Assembly (NCBI GenBank): GCA_028292185.1 | Contig: JAQGMT010000336.1 | Span: 1-20,823 of the forward strand | Length of the DNA stretch: 20,823 nucleotides | Direction: 5' to 3' | Source: Ramlibacter sp. | GTDB taxonomy: Bacteria > Pseudomonadota > Gammaproteobacteria > Burkholderiales > Burkholderiaceae_C | Part shown: one piece after another, positions 8,040 to 14,361 of the stretch | Layout of the letters: the number at the start of each line of letters is the position of its first letter | How positions within the stretch are numbered: position 1 is the stretch's first letter | Notes under the pieces: model-generated | What the model saw: only the letters and a program-made list of their open reading frames with translations | Database searches by the model: none | Told to the model about the DNA's origin: nothing | Made by a program: the position numbers and the translations under genes

Positions 8040-8486
8040 TTAAGGAGCCAGCGCGGCCTTCACCGCGGCCGAGACCTGTCCCATGTCGGCCTTGCCGGCC
8101 AGCCGGGCTTTTACCGCGCCCATCACCTTGCCCATGTCGCCCGGGCCTTTGGCGCCGAGTTCGGCGACGATGGCCTTGACCTCGGCGGCGATCTCATCGT
8201 TCGACAGACGCGCCGGCAAGTAGGCCTGCAGCACCGTGACCTCGGCCTTTTCCTTGTCGGCAAGGTCCTGGCGCCCGGCTTTCTCGAACGCCTCGATGCT
8301 GTCCTTGCGCTGCTTGAGCATCTTGTCCACGATGCCGATCACCGCCACGTCGTCCAGCTCCACGCGCTCGTCCACTTCCTTCTGCTTCATGGCAGCCGTG
8401 AGCAGGCGGATGGTGCCCAGGCGCTCGGTCTCGCGGGCGCGCATGGCGGCCTTCATGTCCTCGGTGATGCGTTCTTTCAGGGTCAT
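8040..8486 (-). CDS. GatB/YqeY domain-containing protein (148 aa)
   Basis: The full-length stand-alone YqeY protein is 148 residues: MTLKERITEDMKAAMRA, ETERLGTIRLLTAAMKQKEVDERVELDD, AYLPARLSNDEI, and GDMGKVMGAVKARLAGKADMGQVS. The C-terminal half is the helical domain shared with the tail of GatB, the tRNA amidotransferase subunit, and may bind tRNA; the cellular role of the stand-alone form is not established. The ATG at 8486 gives the family N-terminus, while the upstream in-frame ATG (8528) lies in the rpsU terminator region. It follows rpsU on the same strand; in many proteobacteria dnaG and rpoD come next, but here pmbA lies there in opposite orientation. Confidence 0.92.
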   Translation of the reverse strand: MTLKERITEDMKAAMRARETERLGTIRLLTAAMKQKEVDERVELDDVAVIGIVDKMLKQRKDSIEAFEKAGRQDLADKEKAEVTVLQAYLPARLSNDEIAAEVKAIVAELGAKGPGDMGKVMGAVKARLAGKADMGQVSAAVKAALAP

Positions 8487-8518
8487 GGTTTTCTCGCTTG
8501 GGGTGAACGGAAACAACA

Positions 8519-8576
8519 AAGCCCGCATGAGTTTCCCCAGGCGGGCTTGGTCCCAATGGCAGGCCGGGGGCCTGCC
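8519..8576 (-). terminator. Tandem hairpins between rpsU and the YqeY gene (terminator/attenuator)
   Basis: Two stems follow rpsU on the minus strand. The first is GGCAGGC/GCCTGCC (8559-8565 with 8570-8576). The second is AAGCCCGC/GCGGGCTT (8519-8526 with 8541-8548), followed by the T-rich TTGTTGTTT. The second has the form of an intrinsic terminator. Its position suggests that rpsU mRNA mostly ends here, and that the downstream YqeY gene is expressed by read-through or its own promoter. Confidence 0.6.
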
Positions 8577-8582
8577 GCAAAC

Positions 8583-8795
8583 TCAGAAGAGTTTCTTGGG
8601 CAGCTGCATGCTGCGAACGCGCTTGTAGTGGCGCTTGACGGCCGCGGCCTTCTTGCGCTTGCGCTCGGCAGTGGGCTTCTCGTAGAACTCGCGGGCGCGC
8701 AGTTCGGTCAGCAGGCCCAGTTTTTCGATCGTTCGCTTGAAGCGGCGCAGCGCCACGTCGAACGGTTCGTTTTCCTTAACTCGGATCATCGTCAT
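8583..8795 (-). CDS. rpsU: 30S ribosomal protein S21 (bS21)
   Basis: The 70-residue protein matches betaproteobacterial bS21 along its whole length: MTMIRVKENEPFDVALRRFKR, LTELRAREFYEKPTAERKRKK, and a C-terminal LPKKLF. bS21 binds the 30S platform near the anti-Shine-Dalgarno of 16S rRNA and helps initiation. The first of two ATGs (8795, not 8789) was chosen because the family begins MT-x-IRVKENEPF. The ribosome site is weak, a GGAA 10 bases upstream. The gene has its own promoter at 8926-8953 and a leader of roughly 120 nt with alternative helices. Tandem hairpins follow. Confidence 0.97.
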   Translation of the reverse strand: MTMIRVKENEPFDVALRRFKRTIEKLGLLTELRAREFYEKPTAERKRKKAAAVKRHYKRVRSMQLPKKLF

Positions 8796-8833
8796 CGGCT
8801 ATCGATTCCAAAATATGTGCAGTCGAAGGGAGC

Positions 8834-8904
8834 TTGGGGAAGATCGAGGCCCGAACGCCGAGGACTGCGGGTGTTCCCCAACTGATGGTGATCGGCCGTT
8901 GGGG
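8834..8904 (-). promoter_or_regulatory. rpsU leader with two mutually exclusive helices
   Basis: In the leader RNA (minus strand), segment 8882-8874 can pair in two ways. It can pair with the earlier segment 8904-8898 (CCCCAAC with GTTGGGG, 7 bp), or with the later segment 8841-8834 (TTGGGGAA with TTCCCCAA, 8 bp). The shared strand makes the two helices exclusive, the layout of an attenuator or autoregulatory switch. The second helix ends about 38 nt before the start codon. Whether it responds to bS21 is unknown. Confidence 0.45.
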
Positions 8905-8925
8905 GGTTTGCCAGCAAAGCCCGTC

Positions 8926-8953
8926 ATTATAGCGGCACGCGGGGCCAGGGCAA
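8926..8953 (-). promoter_or_regulatory. rpsU: rpsU promoter (sigma-70 type)
   Basis: On the minus strand a perfect TATAAT (8931-8926) lies 16 bases downstream of TTGCCC (8953-8948, 4 of 6 consensus bases). Transcription would start near 8919, giving a leader of about 120 nt before rpsU. It is the clearest promoter in this window. Confidence 0.75.
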
Positions 8954-8980
8954 GCGCAGGGCCTTGCGGGACCGGTTGCG

Positions 8981-10231
8981 CTAGTTGCCGGGCGCTGCCA
9001 TCCCATGGGCACAGGCGTAAGCGCTGGCCCAGGCCCACTGGAAGTTGTAGCCGCCGAGCCAGCCCGTCACGTCAGCGGCCTCGCCGATGAAATACAAGCC
9101 CGCCTGTTTCGATTCCATGGTTTGCGAGGACAGGTCACGCGTATCCACCCCGCCGGCGGTCACCTCGGCCTTCCGATAACCCTCGGTGCCCGACGGGGTC
9201 ACAGCCCAGTGGGCGAGGCTCTGGGCCAGCGCGGCGAGGCCCTTGTCGCTGCTCTCGCTAATCGGCCGTTGCCACCCGGGGTCCTGCAGCACCCACGCCT
9301 CGGCCAGGCGCGAGGGCAGCAATCCGGCAAGCACATTGCCGATGAGCTTGCGCGAGGTGGCCTTGGCCTGCAACAGCTCGGGGTACAGGTCCACGCCGGG
9401 CGCCAAGTCGATGCGAACCGGCTGGCCCTCGCGCCAGTAACTGGAAATCTGCAGCACCGCGGGTCCGCTCAGGCCACGGTGGGTGAACAGCAGGTCTTCA
9501 TTGAAGACGACGCGGCCTTTTTTCTCGCCGGTTTCGATCGCCACCGGCAGGGACAGGCCTGCCAGATGCGCGTAGCGCGCCCATGCCGCGCCATCGAAGG
9601 TCAGGGGCACGAGGGCGGGCCGGGGTTCGACGATACGCAGGCCGAATTGCCGGGCGATGCGATACGCGAAGTCGGTCGCGCCAATCTTGGGGATGGACAA
9701 GCCGCCAGCGGCGACGACGACGCGCCTTGCTTGCACCGTGCCCCGGTCCGTTTCGAGGCGATAGCGCGGGGCGGGCGCACCGCCGGTGGACTCGCCTGGT
9801 TCGATCGGCAAAGCTTCCACGCGAGTCACGGCGCAGGGCTGCCACCGCGTGACGCCGCCGGCTTCGCATTCGCGCAGCAGCATCTGGATGAAGTCCTCCG
9901 AGGAGCGATCGCCGAACAGCTGGCCCTTGTGCTTCTCGTGAAAGGGGATGCCGTGGCGTTGTACCAGCGCGATGAAATCCTGCGGGGTGTAGCGCGAGAG
10001 CGCGGAGCGGCAGAAGTTCGGGTTCTCGCCCAGAAAGTGCTTGTGCGGCGCCCGCGGATCGAGCTCACGATTGGTGAAGTTGCAGCGCCCGCCACCCGAG
10101 ATGCGGATCTTCTCCGCCACCTTCTCGCTGTGATCCACCAGCAGCACCTTCAGCCCGAGCTGCCCCGCCACGCCCGCACAAAACAGCCCGGCCGCACCGG
10201 CACCGATGACAGCTGCGTCGAAGGATTCCAT
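8981..10231 (-). CDS. NAD(P)/FAD-dependent oxidoreductase, HI0933/YhiN family
   Basis: The 416-residue flavoprotein has an N-terminal FAD-binding Rossmann motif VIGAGAAGLFCA (residues 8-19), then the family signature KIRISGGGRCNFTN near residue 45, VVVAAGGLSIPKIGATDF around 172-190, LLFTHRGLSGPAVLQIS near 250, and a C-terminal GLYFIGEAADVTGWLGGYNFQWAWASG-like motif. Members are soluble flavoproteins of poorly defined substrate. The ATG at 10231 was chosen because the Rossmann strand begins six residues later; an upstream in-frame ATG (10309) lies in the repeat region. No Shine-Dalgarno is present, and TACACT sits seven bases before the ATG, suggesting a leaderless start. It follows cobA on the same strand after about 96 bases holding a REP-like repeat. 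Confidence 0.92.
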   Translation of the reverse strand: MESFDAAVIGAGAAGLFCAGVAGQLGLKVLLVDHSEKVAEKIRISGGGRCNFTNRELDPRAPHKHFLGENPNFCRSALSRYTPQDFIALVQRHGIPFHEKHKGQLFGDRSSEDFIQMLLRECEAGGVTRWQPCAVTRVEALPIEPGESTGGAPAPRYRLETDRGTVQARRVVVAAGGLSIPKIGATDFAYRIARQFGLRIVEPRPALVPLTFDGAAWARYAHLAGLSLPVAIETGEKKGRVVFNEDLLFTHRGLSGPAVLQISSYWREGQPVRIDLAPGVDLYPELLQAKATSRKLIGNVLAGLLPSRLAEAWVLQDPGWQRPISESSDKGLAALAQSLAHWAVTPSGTEGYRKAEVTAGGVDTRDLSSQTMESKQAGLYFIGEAADVTGWLGGYNFQWAWASAYACAHGMAAPGN

Positions 10232-10272
10232 GGCGCCGAGTGTAGAGGTGCTCTCTGCCGCACTTTCTTCAC

Positions 10273-10310
10273 TCCCTCCCCCTCCGGGGGAGGGCAGGGG
10301 TGGGGGCACT
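10273..10310. repeat. Short dispersed G/C-tract repeat, copy 2 (REP-like)
   Basis: This inverted partner of the sequence at 762-799 matches its reverse complement at 31 of 38 positions. It lies between cobA and the flavoprotein gene. CCCTCCCCCTCC followed by GGGGGAGGG forms a strong GC hairpin within the repeat, which could limit read-through from cobA. Confidence 0.6.
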
Positions 10311-10327
10311 CCCGCCCAGTGCGAATC

Positions 10328-11143
10328 TCAGCCGACCCGAAACCGCGCCGGCGCGCTGCTGGCCGCCTGCACGCCGCGGATCACGTCGCCCACGACGATG
10401 ATCGACGGACTGCCGAGATGCTCGCTCGCGATCGTCGTCTCCAGTTCGCCAAGCGTAGTGACCGCCTGGCGTTGGCTCGGCAGGCTGGCGCCCTGGACTA
10501 TGGCCACCGGTGTGGACGCGGGCAGGGCCGTGAGCAGTTCGCGCTGGATGCGGGCCGCGCCGCCCACACCCATGTAGATCACCAAGGTCAACTTCGCGTC
10601 GCGTGCGGCGGCCGCCAGCGCGCGCCAGTCGGCGCCAACGGATCCGGCATGCGGGTGGCCCGTCACGAACACCACGCCGTGCGCGTGCTCGCGATGCGTC
10701 AAGGGCACGCCCAGCGCCGTCACCGCGGCAAGGCCGGAGGTGATGCCATTGACCACTTCCACCTCGATGCCCGCCCCACGCAGGTGCTCCACTTCTTCGC
10801 CGCCGCGCCCGAAGATGAAGGGGTCGCCGCCCTTGAGCCGCACCACGTTTTCGCCTTCACGCACCGCCATCACCATCAGCTTGTCGATGAAAGCCTGCGG
10901 CGTGCTCTTGCAACCGCCGCGCTTGCCGACCTGAACGATGCGCGCGCCGGGCGCCGCGAAGGCGACAACCTCGGCGCTGACCAGGTCATCGACGAACAGC
11001 ACCGTCGCGGCCTGAATCGCTTTCACAGCCTTCAAGGTCAGCAGTTCAGGGTCGCCCGGCCCGGCGCCGACCAGCGTGCATCGGCCGTTGCCGGGCAGCG
11101 CGCCTCGGTCGTTCGCGGCAGGAGTGTCTTTTCCGGTTTTCAT
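10328..11143 (-). CDS. cobA: Uroporphyrinogen-III C-methyltransferase (SUMT)
   Basis: The 271-residue single-domain SUMT transfers two methyl groups from SAM to uroporphyrinogen III, giving precorrin-2 for siroheme or cobalamin. Family motifs are complete: VGAGPGDPELLTLKA (25-39), VRLKGGDPFIFGRGGEE (101-117), EVVNGITSGLAAVTALGVPLTHR and VIYMGV. The first 20 residues are a non-conserved extension. The ATG (11143) overlaps the ybiB stop as ATGA. In related bacteria this gene adjoins nasA because nitrite reductase needs siroheme; here the nitrate genes upstream are decayed, so its present role may be for sulfite reductase or other siroheme enzymes elsewhere. Confidence 0.94.
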   Translation of the reverse strand: MKTGKDTPAANDRGALPGNGRCTLVGAGPGDPELLTLKAVKAIQAATVLFVDDLVSAEVVAFAAPGARIVQVGKRGGCKSTPQAFIDKLMVMAVREGENVVRLKGGDPFIFGRGGEEVEHLRGAGIEVEVVNGITSGLAAVTALGVPLTHREHAHGVVFVTGHPHAGSVGADWRALAAAARDAKLTLVIYMGVGGAARIQRELLTALPASTPVAIVQGASLPSQRQAVTTLGELETTIASEHLGSPSIIVVGDVIRGVQAASSAPARFRVG

Positions 11144-12045
11144 AGTGACTGTGCCAGTTGCAAGATGCGTTCCACCTGCAAGGCCATCGAAGCAGGGACC
11201 GGCCGATCGCCGGCCAGCACCTCTCGAATATAGACCGCCGTGCTCTGCGCATCGATCTCCTTGGGTAGATCAGGGAGATCGGTGAGCGTTCCCTTTTTCC
11301 CCTGCTCGAGCGGCACGCGCCGTCCGGCGATGAAGCCGTCCATTTGCGGCAGCCGCCGCGCATCGGCCACCACTTCGCCTTCCGTGCCGCGCAGGAGCAA
11401 GGCGGTGGCGCCCATCAGCTCGAACACCGCGGCCATCGAGATTGCGTATTCGGTGTGCGTGTAGCTGCTGACGATCACGGCGGGGCCGTCGCAGGGATTC
11501 ATCAGTTTCACCAAGCTGTGCGAGGAGTTGCGCAGCCCGACGGCCATGCGCACGTCCAGCAGCCGCTTCAGTCCGGGACATAGCAGCTCGGTGGGCGCAA
11601 ACGCGGCCTCGCCCGGCTGGATCGCCCGGATCGAAGGCAGTGCAGCGATGCCCAGGGCTTGCAGCACCTGCGGAACGAACACCCGGCTGGACTCCGTGGC
11701 CGTGCCATGCATCAGCACCGGAAGGCCGCGCCGGGCGACCAGCAAGGCCAGCAGTGGGGTGAGCACCGGAAGCCGGCGCGCACCGTTGTAGCTGGGCAGC
11801 ACCACAAGGGGCTTGCCGCTCGCCGGCACGCGATTGAGCCGCGAGTAGGTCGCATCGATGAAACCGGCCATCTCTTCGGGCGTTTCCCCCTTGACGCGCA
11901 TGGCGATGCAGAACGCGCCGATCTCCAGGTCCGTCACCGCGCCGTCGAGCACCTGGCCAAACAGGTCGGCGGCTCGCGCGCGGTCCAGCGAGCGCGCGCC
12001 TTGCTTGCCGCGGCCGATCTCCTTCAGGTAGGGAGCGATGCTCAT
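11140..12045 (-). CDS. ybiB: YbiB (TrpD2-type) nucleic-acid-binding protein
   Basis: The 301-residue protein has the anthranilate phosphoribosyltransferase fold: an N-terminal helical domain (LKEIGRGKQGARSLDRARAADL, then MRVKGETPEEMAGF) and a C-terminal alpha/beta domain starting at LVVLPSYNGARRLPVLTPLLALL. The catalytic PRPP-binding glycines of true TrpD are replaced, as in E. coli YbiB (TrpD2), which binds DNA/RNA and is LexA-regulated in that species. No SOS box was evident here. The ATG at 12045 has a weak GGGA upstream. The stop overlaps the start of cobA by four bases, so they are translationally coupled. The ybiB-cobA pairing next to nitrate genes is typical of Burkholderiales. Confidence 0.88.
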   Translation of the reverse strand: MSIAPYLKEIGRGKQGARSLDRARAADLFGQVLDGAVTDLEIGAFCIAMRVKGETPEEMAGFIDATYSRLNRVPASGKPLVVLPSYNGARRLPVLTPLLALLVARRGLPVLMHGTATESSRVFVPQVLQALGIAALPSIRAIQPGEAAFAPTELLCPGLKRLLDVRMAVGLRNSSHSLVKLMNPCDGPAVIVSSYTHTEYAISMAAVFELMGATALLLRGTEGEVVADARRLPQMDGFIAGRRVPLEQGKKGTLTDLPDLPKEIDAQSTAVYIREVLAGDRPVPASMALQVERILQLAQSL

Positions 12046-12111
12046 GCGGCGATTGTCCCTGAAGCCTCATTACCCGCGGCTATTTGATGAATCTCGCTGC
12101 GTCTCGTCGCC

Positions 12112-12384
12112 TCAGGCGGCGCGGCGCAGCGGAGCCACCGTCGCGACCATCCTCTTGAGATCGGCCACGCACGATCCGCATCGGGTCCCGCATTTCAAGA
12201 GCGCCCGCAATGTGGACAGCCGCGCCGCGTCGTCGCCTTGCGCGGTCAAGAGGCAGGACGTGATCTCGTTCTGCCGCAACCATCCTTCCCACAACATGAT
12301 GTGCAGCAAGCCGTGGAACAGCATCACGTCGGTGCCAGGCTGCAGCGGCAGGAACAGGTCGCAGGACTGTGCCGTCGCCTGAGC
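12112..12384 (-). pseudogene. nasA: Remnant of assimilatory nitrate reductase (nasA) with internal deletion
   Basis: In one minus-strand frame, CDLFLPLQPGTDMMLFHGLLHIMLWEGWL (in two parts: CDLFLPLQPGTD and MMLFHGLLHIMLWEGWL) matches the middle of the molybdopterin domain of nitrate reductases, where xDLHLxxxPGTDxAL is typical. It passes directly, near 12265-12285, into LRALLKCGTRCGSCVADLKRM, the BFD-type [2Fe-2S] cysteine cluster at the NasA C-terminus. The N-terminal CxC half of that cluster is gone. A normal NasA has roughly 900 residues; fewer than 95 codons remain. There is no in-frame start at the left end of the fragment except the internal ATG pair at 12327. The remnant ends 66 bases before ybiB. 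Confidence 0.75.
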
Positions 12385-12704
12385 CGCGGCAATCCGTCAA
12401 GGACCACGGCGATGCGGTTCAACAGCCGGGCGTTGCGCATGTTGTCGGCGTCCGAGGCGAGTGTCTCGAAGCTCGCCAGCACTTCCGCTTGCAGCAGCTC
12501 GCATTGTGGGATCTGCTCCAGGCGCGCGGCGGCGAAGCGTTCGCCGCGGGATGCCAGGAAGATGTCCGAGATTCCGCGCTCGCGTTGCAGCGCGTGCGTG
12601 AATCGGCCTGTTACCGCAACCACGCTGCTGCTGGCCGCGAGTCGTTCCAGCTCGCCGATCTCGCACTGGCGCGCGGCCAGGAAGTAACTGAGTGCGGACT
12701 TCAT
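12376..12704 (-). pseudogene. Truncated nitrate regulatory protein (NIT domain N-terminus only)
   Basis: From the ATG at 12704 about 109 codons match the N-terminal part of NIT-ANTAR nitrate regulators: ARQCEIGELERLA, FTHALQRERGISDIFLASRGERF, and ARLLNRIAVVLDGLPRLR. The frame then crosses, near 12375-12395, into nasA-derived sequence in the wrong frame and ends at 12324 after 126 residues. The C-terminal half of the NIT domain and the ANTAR RNA-binding domain are missing, so the antitermination function known for NasR-type proteins must be lost. A short stable product cannot be excluded, since start and frame are intact. Confidence 0.75.
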
Positions 12705-12768
12705 TCAAACGCAGGCAGCAACAACCGTGCCGCGGCAGCGTGAATCGCGTCGGACTTAAACTGCCCCC

Positions 12769-13806
12769 ATGAAAGTGCTGGGCATCGAGTCCTCCTGCGA
12801 CGAGACCGGCGTGGCGCTGGTGGAGACGCGCGGCAGCGGATTGCCCGTGCTGCTTGCCGACGCGCTGCACAGCCAGATCGACATGCACCAGGCCTACGGC
12901 GGGGTGGTGCCCGAGCTCGCCAGCCGCGATCACATACGCCGCGTGCTGCCCCTGGCGGAAATGGTGCTGTCGCAGTCCGGCGCGAAGTTGGCGGACCTCG
13001 ACGTGGTGGCGTACACCCGCGGGCCGGGGCTGGCCGGTGCGCTGCTGGTCGGCGCCGGCGTGGCCTGCGCACTGGGCGCGGCGTTGGGCAAGCCGGTGCT
13101 CGGGATGCACCACCTCGAGGGCCATTTGCTTTCGCCGTTTCTCAGTGCCGATCCGCCGCAGTTTCCGTTCGTCGCCTTGCTGGTGTCGGGCGGCCACACG
13201 CAGTTGATGCGCGTGGATGGCGTGGGCCGCTACCAGCTGCTCGGCGAAACCATCGACGACGCGGCCGGCGAAGCCTTCGACAAGTCGGCCAAGCTGATGG
13301 GGCTGGGTTACCCCGGCGGCCCCGCGCTGTCACTTCTTGCGCGCGAGGGCGATCCGCGCGCGTTCAAGCTGCCGCGGCCGCTGCTGCACAGCGGCAACCT
13401 GGATTTTTCTTTTGCCGGCCTGAAGACCGCCGTGCTGACCCAGGCAAAGAAGCTCGGCGAGCAGCTGGAAGCGCGCAAAGCCGACCTCGCGGCGTCAACC
13501 GAAGCTGCGATCGTGGAAGTGCTGGTGAAGAAATCGCTCGCCGCATTGGACAACACCGCCTTGCAGCGGCTGGTGGTCGCCGGTGGGGTCGGGGCGAACA
13601 CGAACTTGCGCGCGCAGCTCGATGCGGCTTGTGCCCAGCGCAACGTGCGCGTGCATTATCCGGAGCTGCACCTGTGCACCGACAACGGGGCCATGATCGC
13701 CATGGCCGCCGCTATGCGGCTGCAGTCCGGCGTGCAAACGGCCACCGAGGTCTACGCTTTCGACGTCAAACCCCGGTGGCCGTTGGCTGAATTAAACGCC
13801 GCGTAG
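12769..13806 (+). CDS. tsaD: tRNA N6-threonylcarbamoyladenosine transferase TsaD
   Basis: The 345-residue protein is a complete TsaD (Gcp/Kae1). With TsaB and TsaE it transfers the threonylcarbamoyl group to A37 of tRNAs that read ANN codons. Visible signatures: VLGIESSCDETGVA at the start, the metal-binding HHLEGH (His115 and His119), LLVSGGHTQL, GEAFDKSAKLMGLGYPGG, and the last metal ligand in CTDNGAMIA. The ATG at 12769 is preceded by CTTAAACTGCCCCC: a -10-like TAAACT six bases upstream and no Shine-Dalgarno, so the message may be leaderless. It diverges from the nitrate-regulator remnant and is followed by a hairpin shared with the convergent hsp20 gene. Confidence 0.97.
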   Translation: MKVLGIESSCDETGVALVETRGSGLPVLLADALHSQIDMHQAYGGVVPELASRDHIRRVLPLAEMVLSQSGAKLADLDVVAYTRGPGLAGALLVGAGVACALGAALGKPVLGMHHLEGHLLSPFLSADPPQFPFVALLVSGGHTQLMRVDGVGRYQLLGETIDDAAGEAFDKSAKLMGLGYPGGPALSLLAREGDPRAFKLPRPLLHSGNLDFSFAGLKTAVLTQAKKLGEQLEARKADLAASTEAAIVEVLVKKSLAALDNTALQRLVVAGGVGANTNLRAQLDAACAQRNVRVHYPELHLCTDNGAMIAMAAAMRLQSGVQTATEVYAFDVKPRWPLAELNAA

Positions 13807-13818
13807 CGGCACCCAAGG

Positions 13819-13843
13819 ACAAGGCTCGCTGCGCGAGCCTTGT
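13819..13843. terminator. Hairpin between convergent tsaD and hsp20
   Basis: ACAAGGCTCGC (13819-13829) and GCGAGCCTTGT (13833-13843) form a perfect 11-bp stem with a TGC loop. It lies 13 bases after the tsaD stop and 3 bases from the end of the convergent hsp20 gene. The tail is poor in T on both strands (TATCACC, or CCTTGGG in reverse), so it is probably a shared, bidirectional terminator of moderate strength. Confidence 0.65.
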
Positions 13844-13845
13844 TA

Positions 13846-14226
13846 TCACCTAATTTCAATCGTCCGGGCGTTGCTCACCGGCTGCTTCTTGGCCAGCACC
13901 AGCGACAGCACGCCATTTTCCAGCTTGGCGCTGGTGGCATCGACGTCGATTTCCTGCGGCAGCTCGTAGGCGGCCTTGAGTTGCCGCTTGGCTTCGGGCT
14001 TGGTCTCGAGCCGCACGATGTTGCCTTCGATGTTGATCGAAAGCTCGTCCCGGGCGATGCCGGGCGCGTCGAGCGTCACGGTCCAGGCCTTGTCGTCCTG
14101 TTCGACATTGAAGCTGCGTGCGGCATTGGTGAAGAAGGCGTCGTTGACGAAGCGTTCGAAGCTGCGGTCAAACGAACGGAAGGCGGGCGACTGGGCGCGC
14201 GTACGAACGACGGGTGCGAAAAACAT
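13846..14226 (-). CDS. Hsp20/alpha-crystallin family small heat-shock protein (126 aa)
   Basis: This ATP-independent chaperone holds unfolding proteins. Its short N-terminal arm (residues 1-36, rich in Arg and Phe) precedes an alpha-crystallin domain: FNVEQDDKAWTVTLDAPGIARDELSI, ELPQEIDVDATSAKLENGVLSLVLAKK, where the NGVL motif marks the last core strand. The C-terminus ends in IEIR, giving the I-x-I anchor (residues 123-125) used for oligomer assembly. AAGGAG lies 7 bases before the ATG, a strong site. CTTGAA on the minus strand at 14348-14343 resembles a sigma-32 -35 element, but no CCCCAT-type -10 follows, so heat-shock control is not demonstrated. Confidence 0.92.
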   Translation of the reverse strand: MFFAPVVRTRAQSPAFRSFDRSFERFVNDAFFTNAARSFNVEQDDKAWTVTLDAPGIARDELSINIEGNIVRLETKPEAKRQLKAAYELPQEIDVDATSAKLENGVLSLVLAKKQPVSNARTIEIR

Positions 14227-14361
14227 GGTCAGCTCCTTGAATGAAACGATGAGGGATGCGGTGCGGTGCGCCGCCGTCCCTTAAACTTTGCGGCTTTCGA
14301 CGTGATCGCCGCATGGCTTGCATCTGCGACCGCGCCGTCGGAATTCAAGGGAGCGGCCGCT

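Noticed and set aside
9005..11233. A 742-codon open frame on the plus strand
   Set aside because: It is antisense to the flavoprotein and cobA, which have full family motifs. The translation is Arg/His/Gly-rich and typical of a shadow frame in GC-rich DNA.
12324..12395. A genuine C-terminal tail of the NIT-domain protein
   Set aside because: The 17 or so residues after LPRLR come from reading nasA-like sequence in the wrong frame, so they were treated as a deletion junction and not a natural terminus.
14233..14361. A sigma-32 heat-shock promoter for hsp20
   Set aside because: Only a CTTGAA-like -35 element was seen; no CCCCAT-type -10 lies at the proper distance, and the CTTGAA overlaps the ribosome site of the divergent gene.
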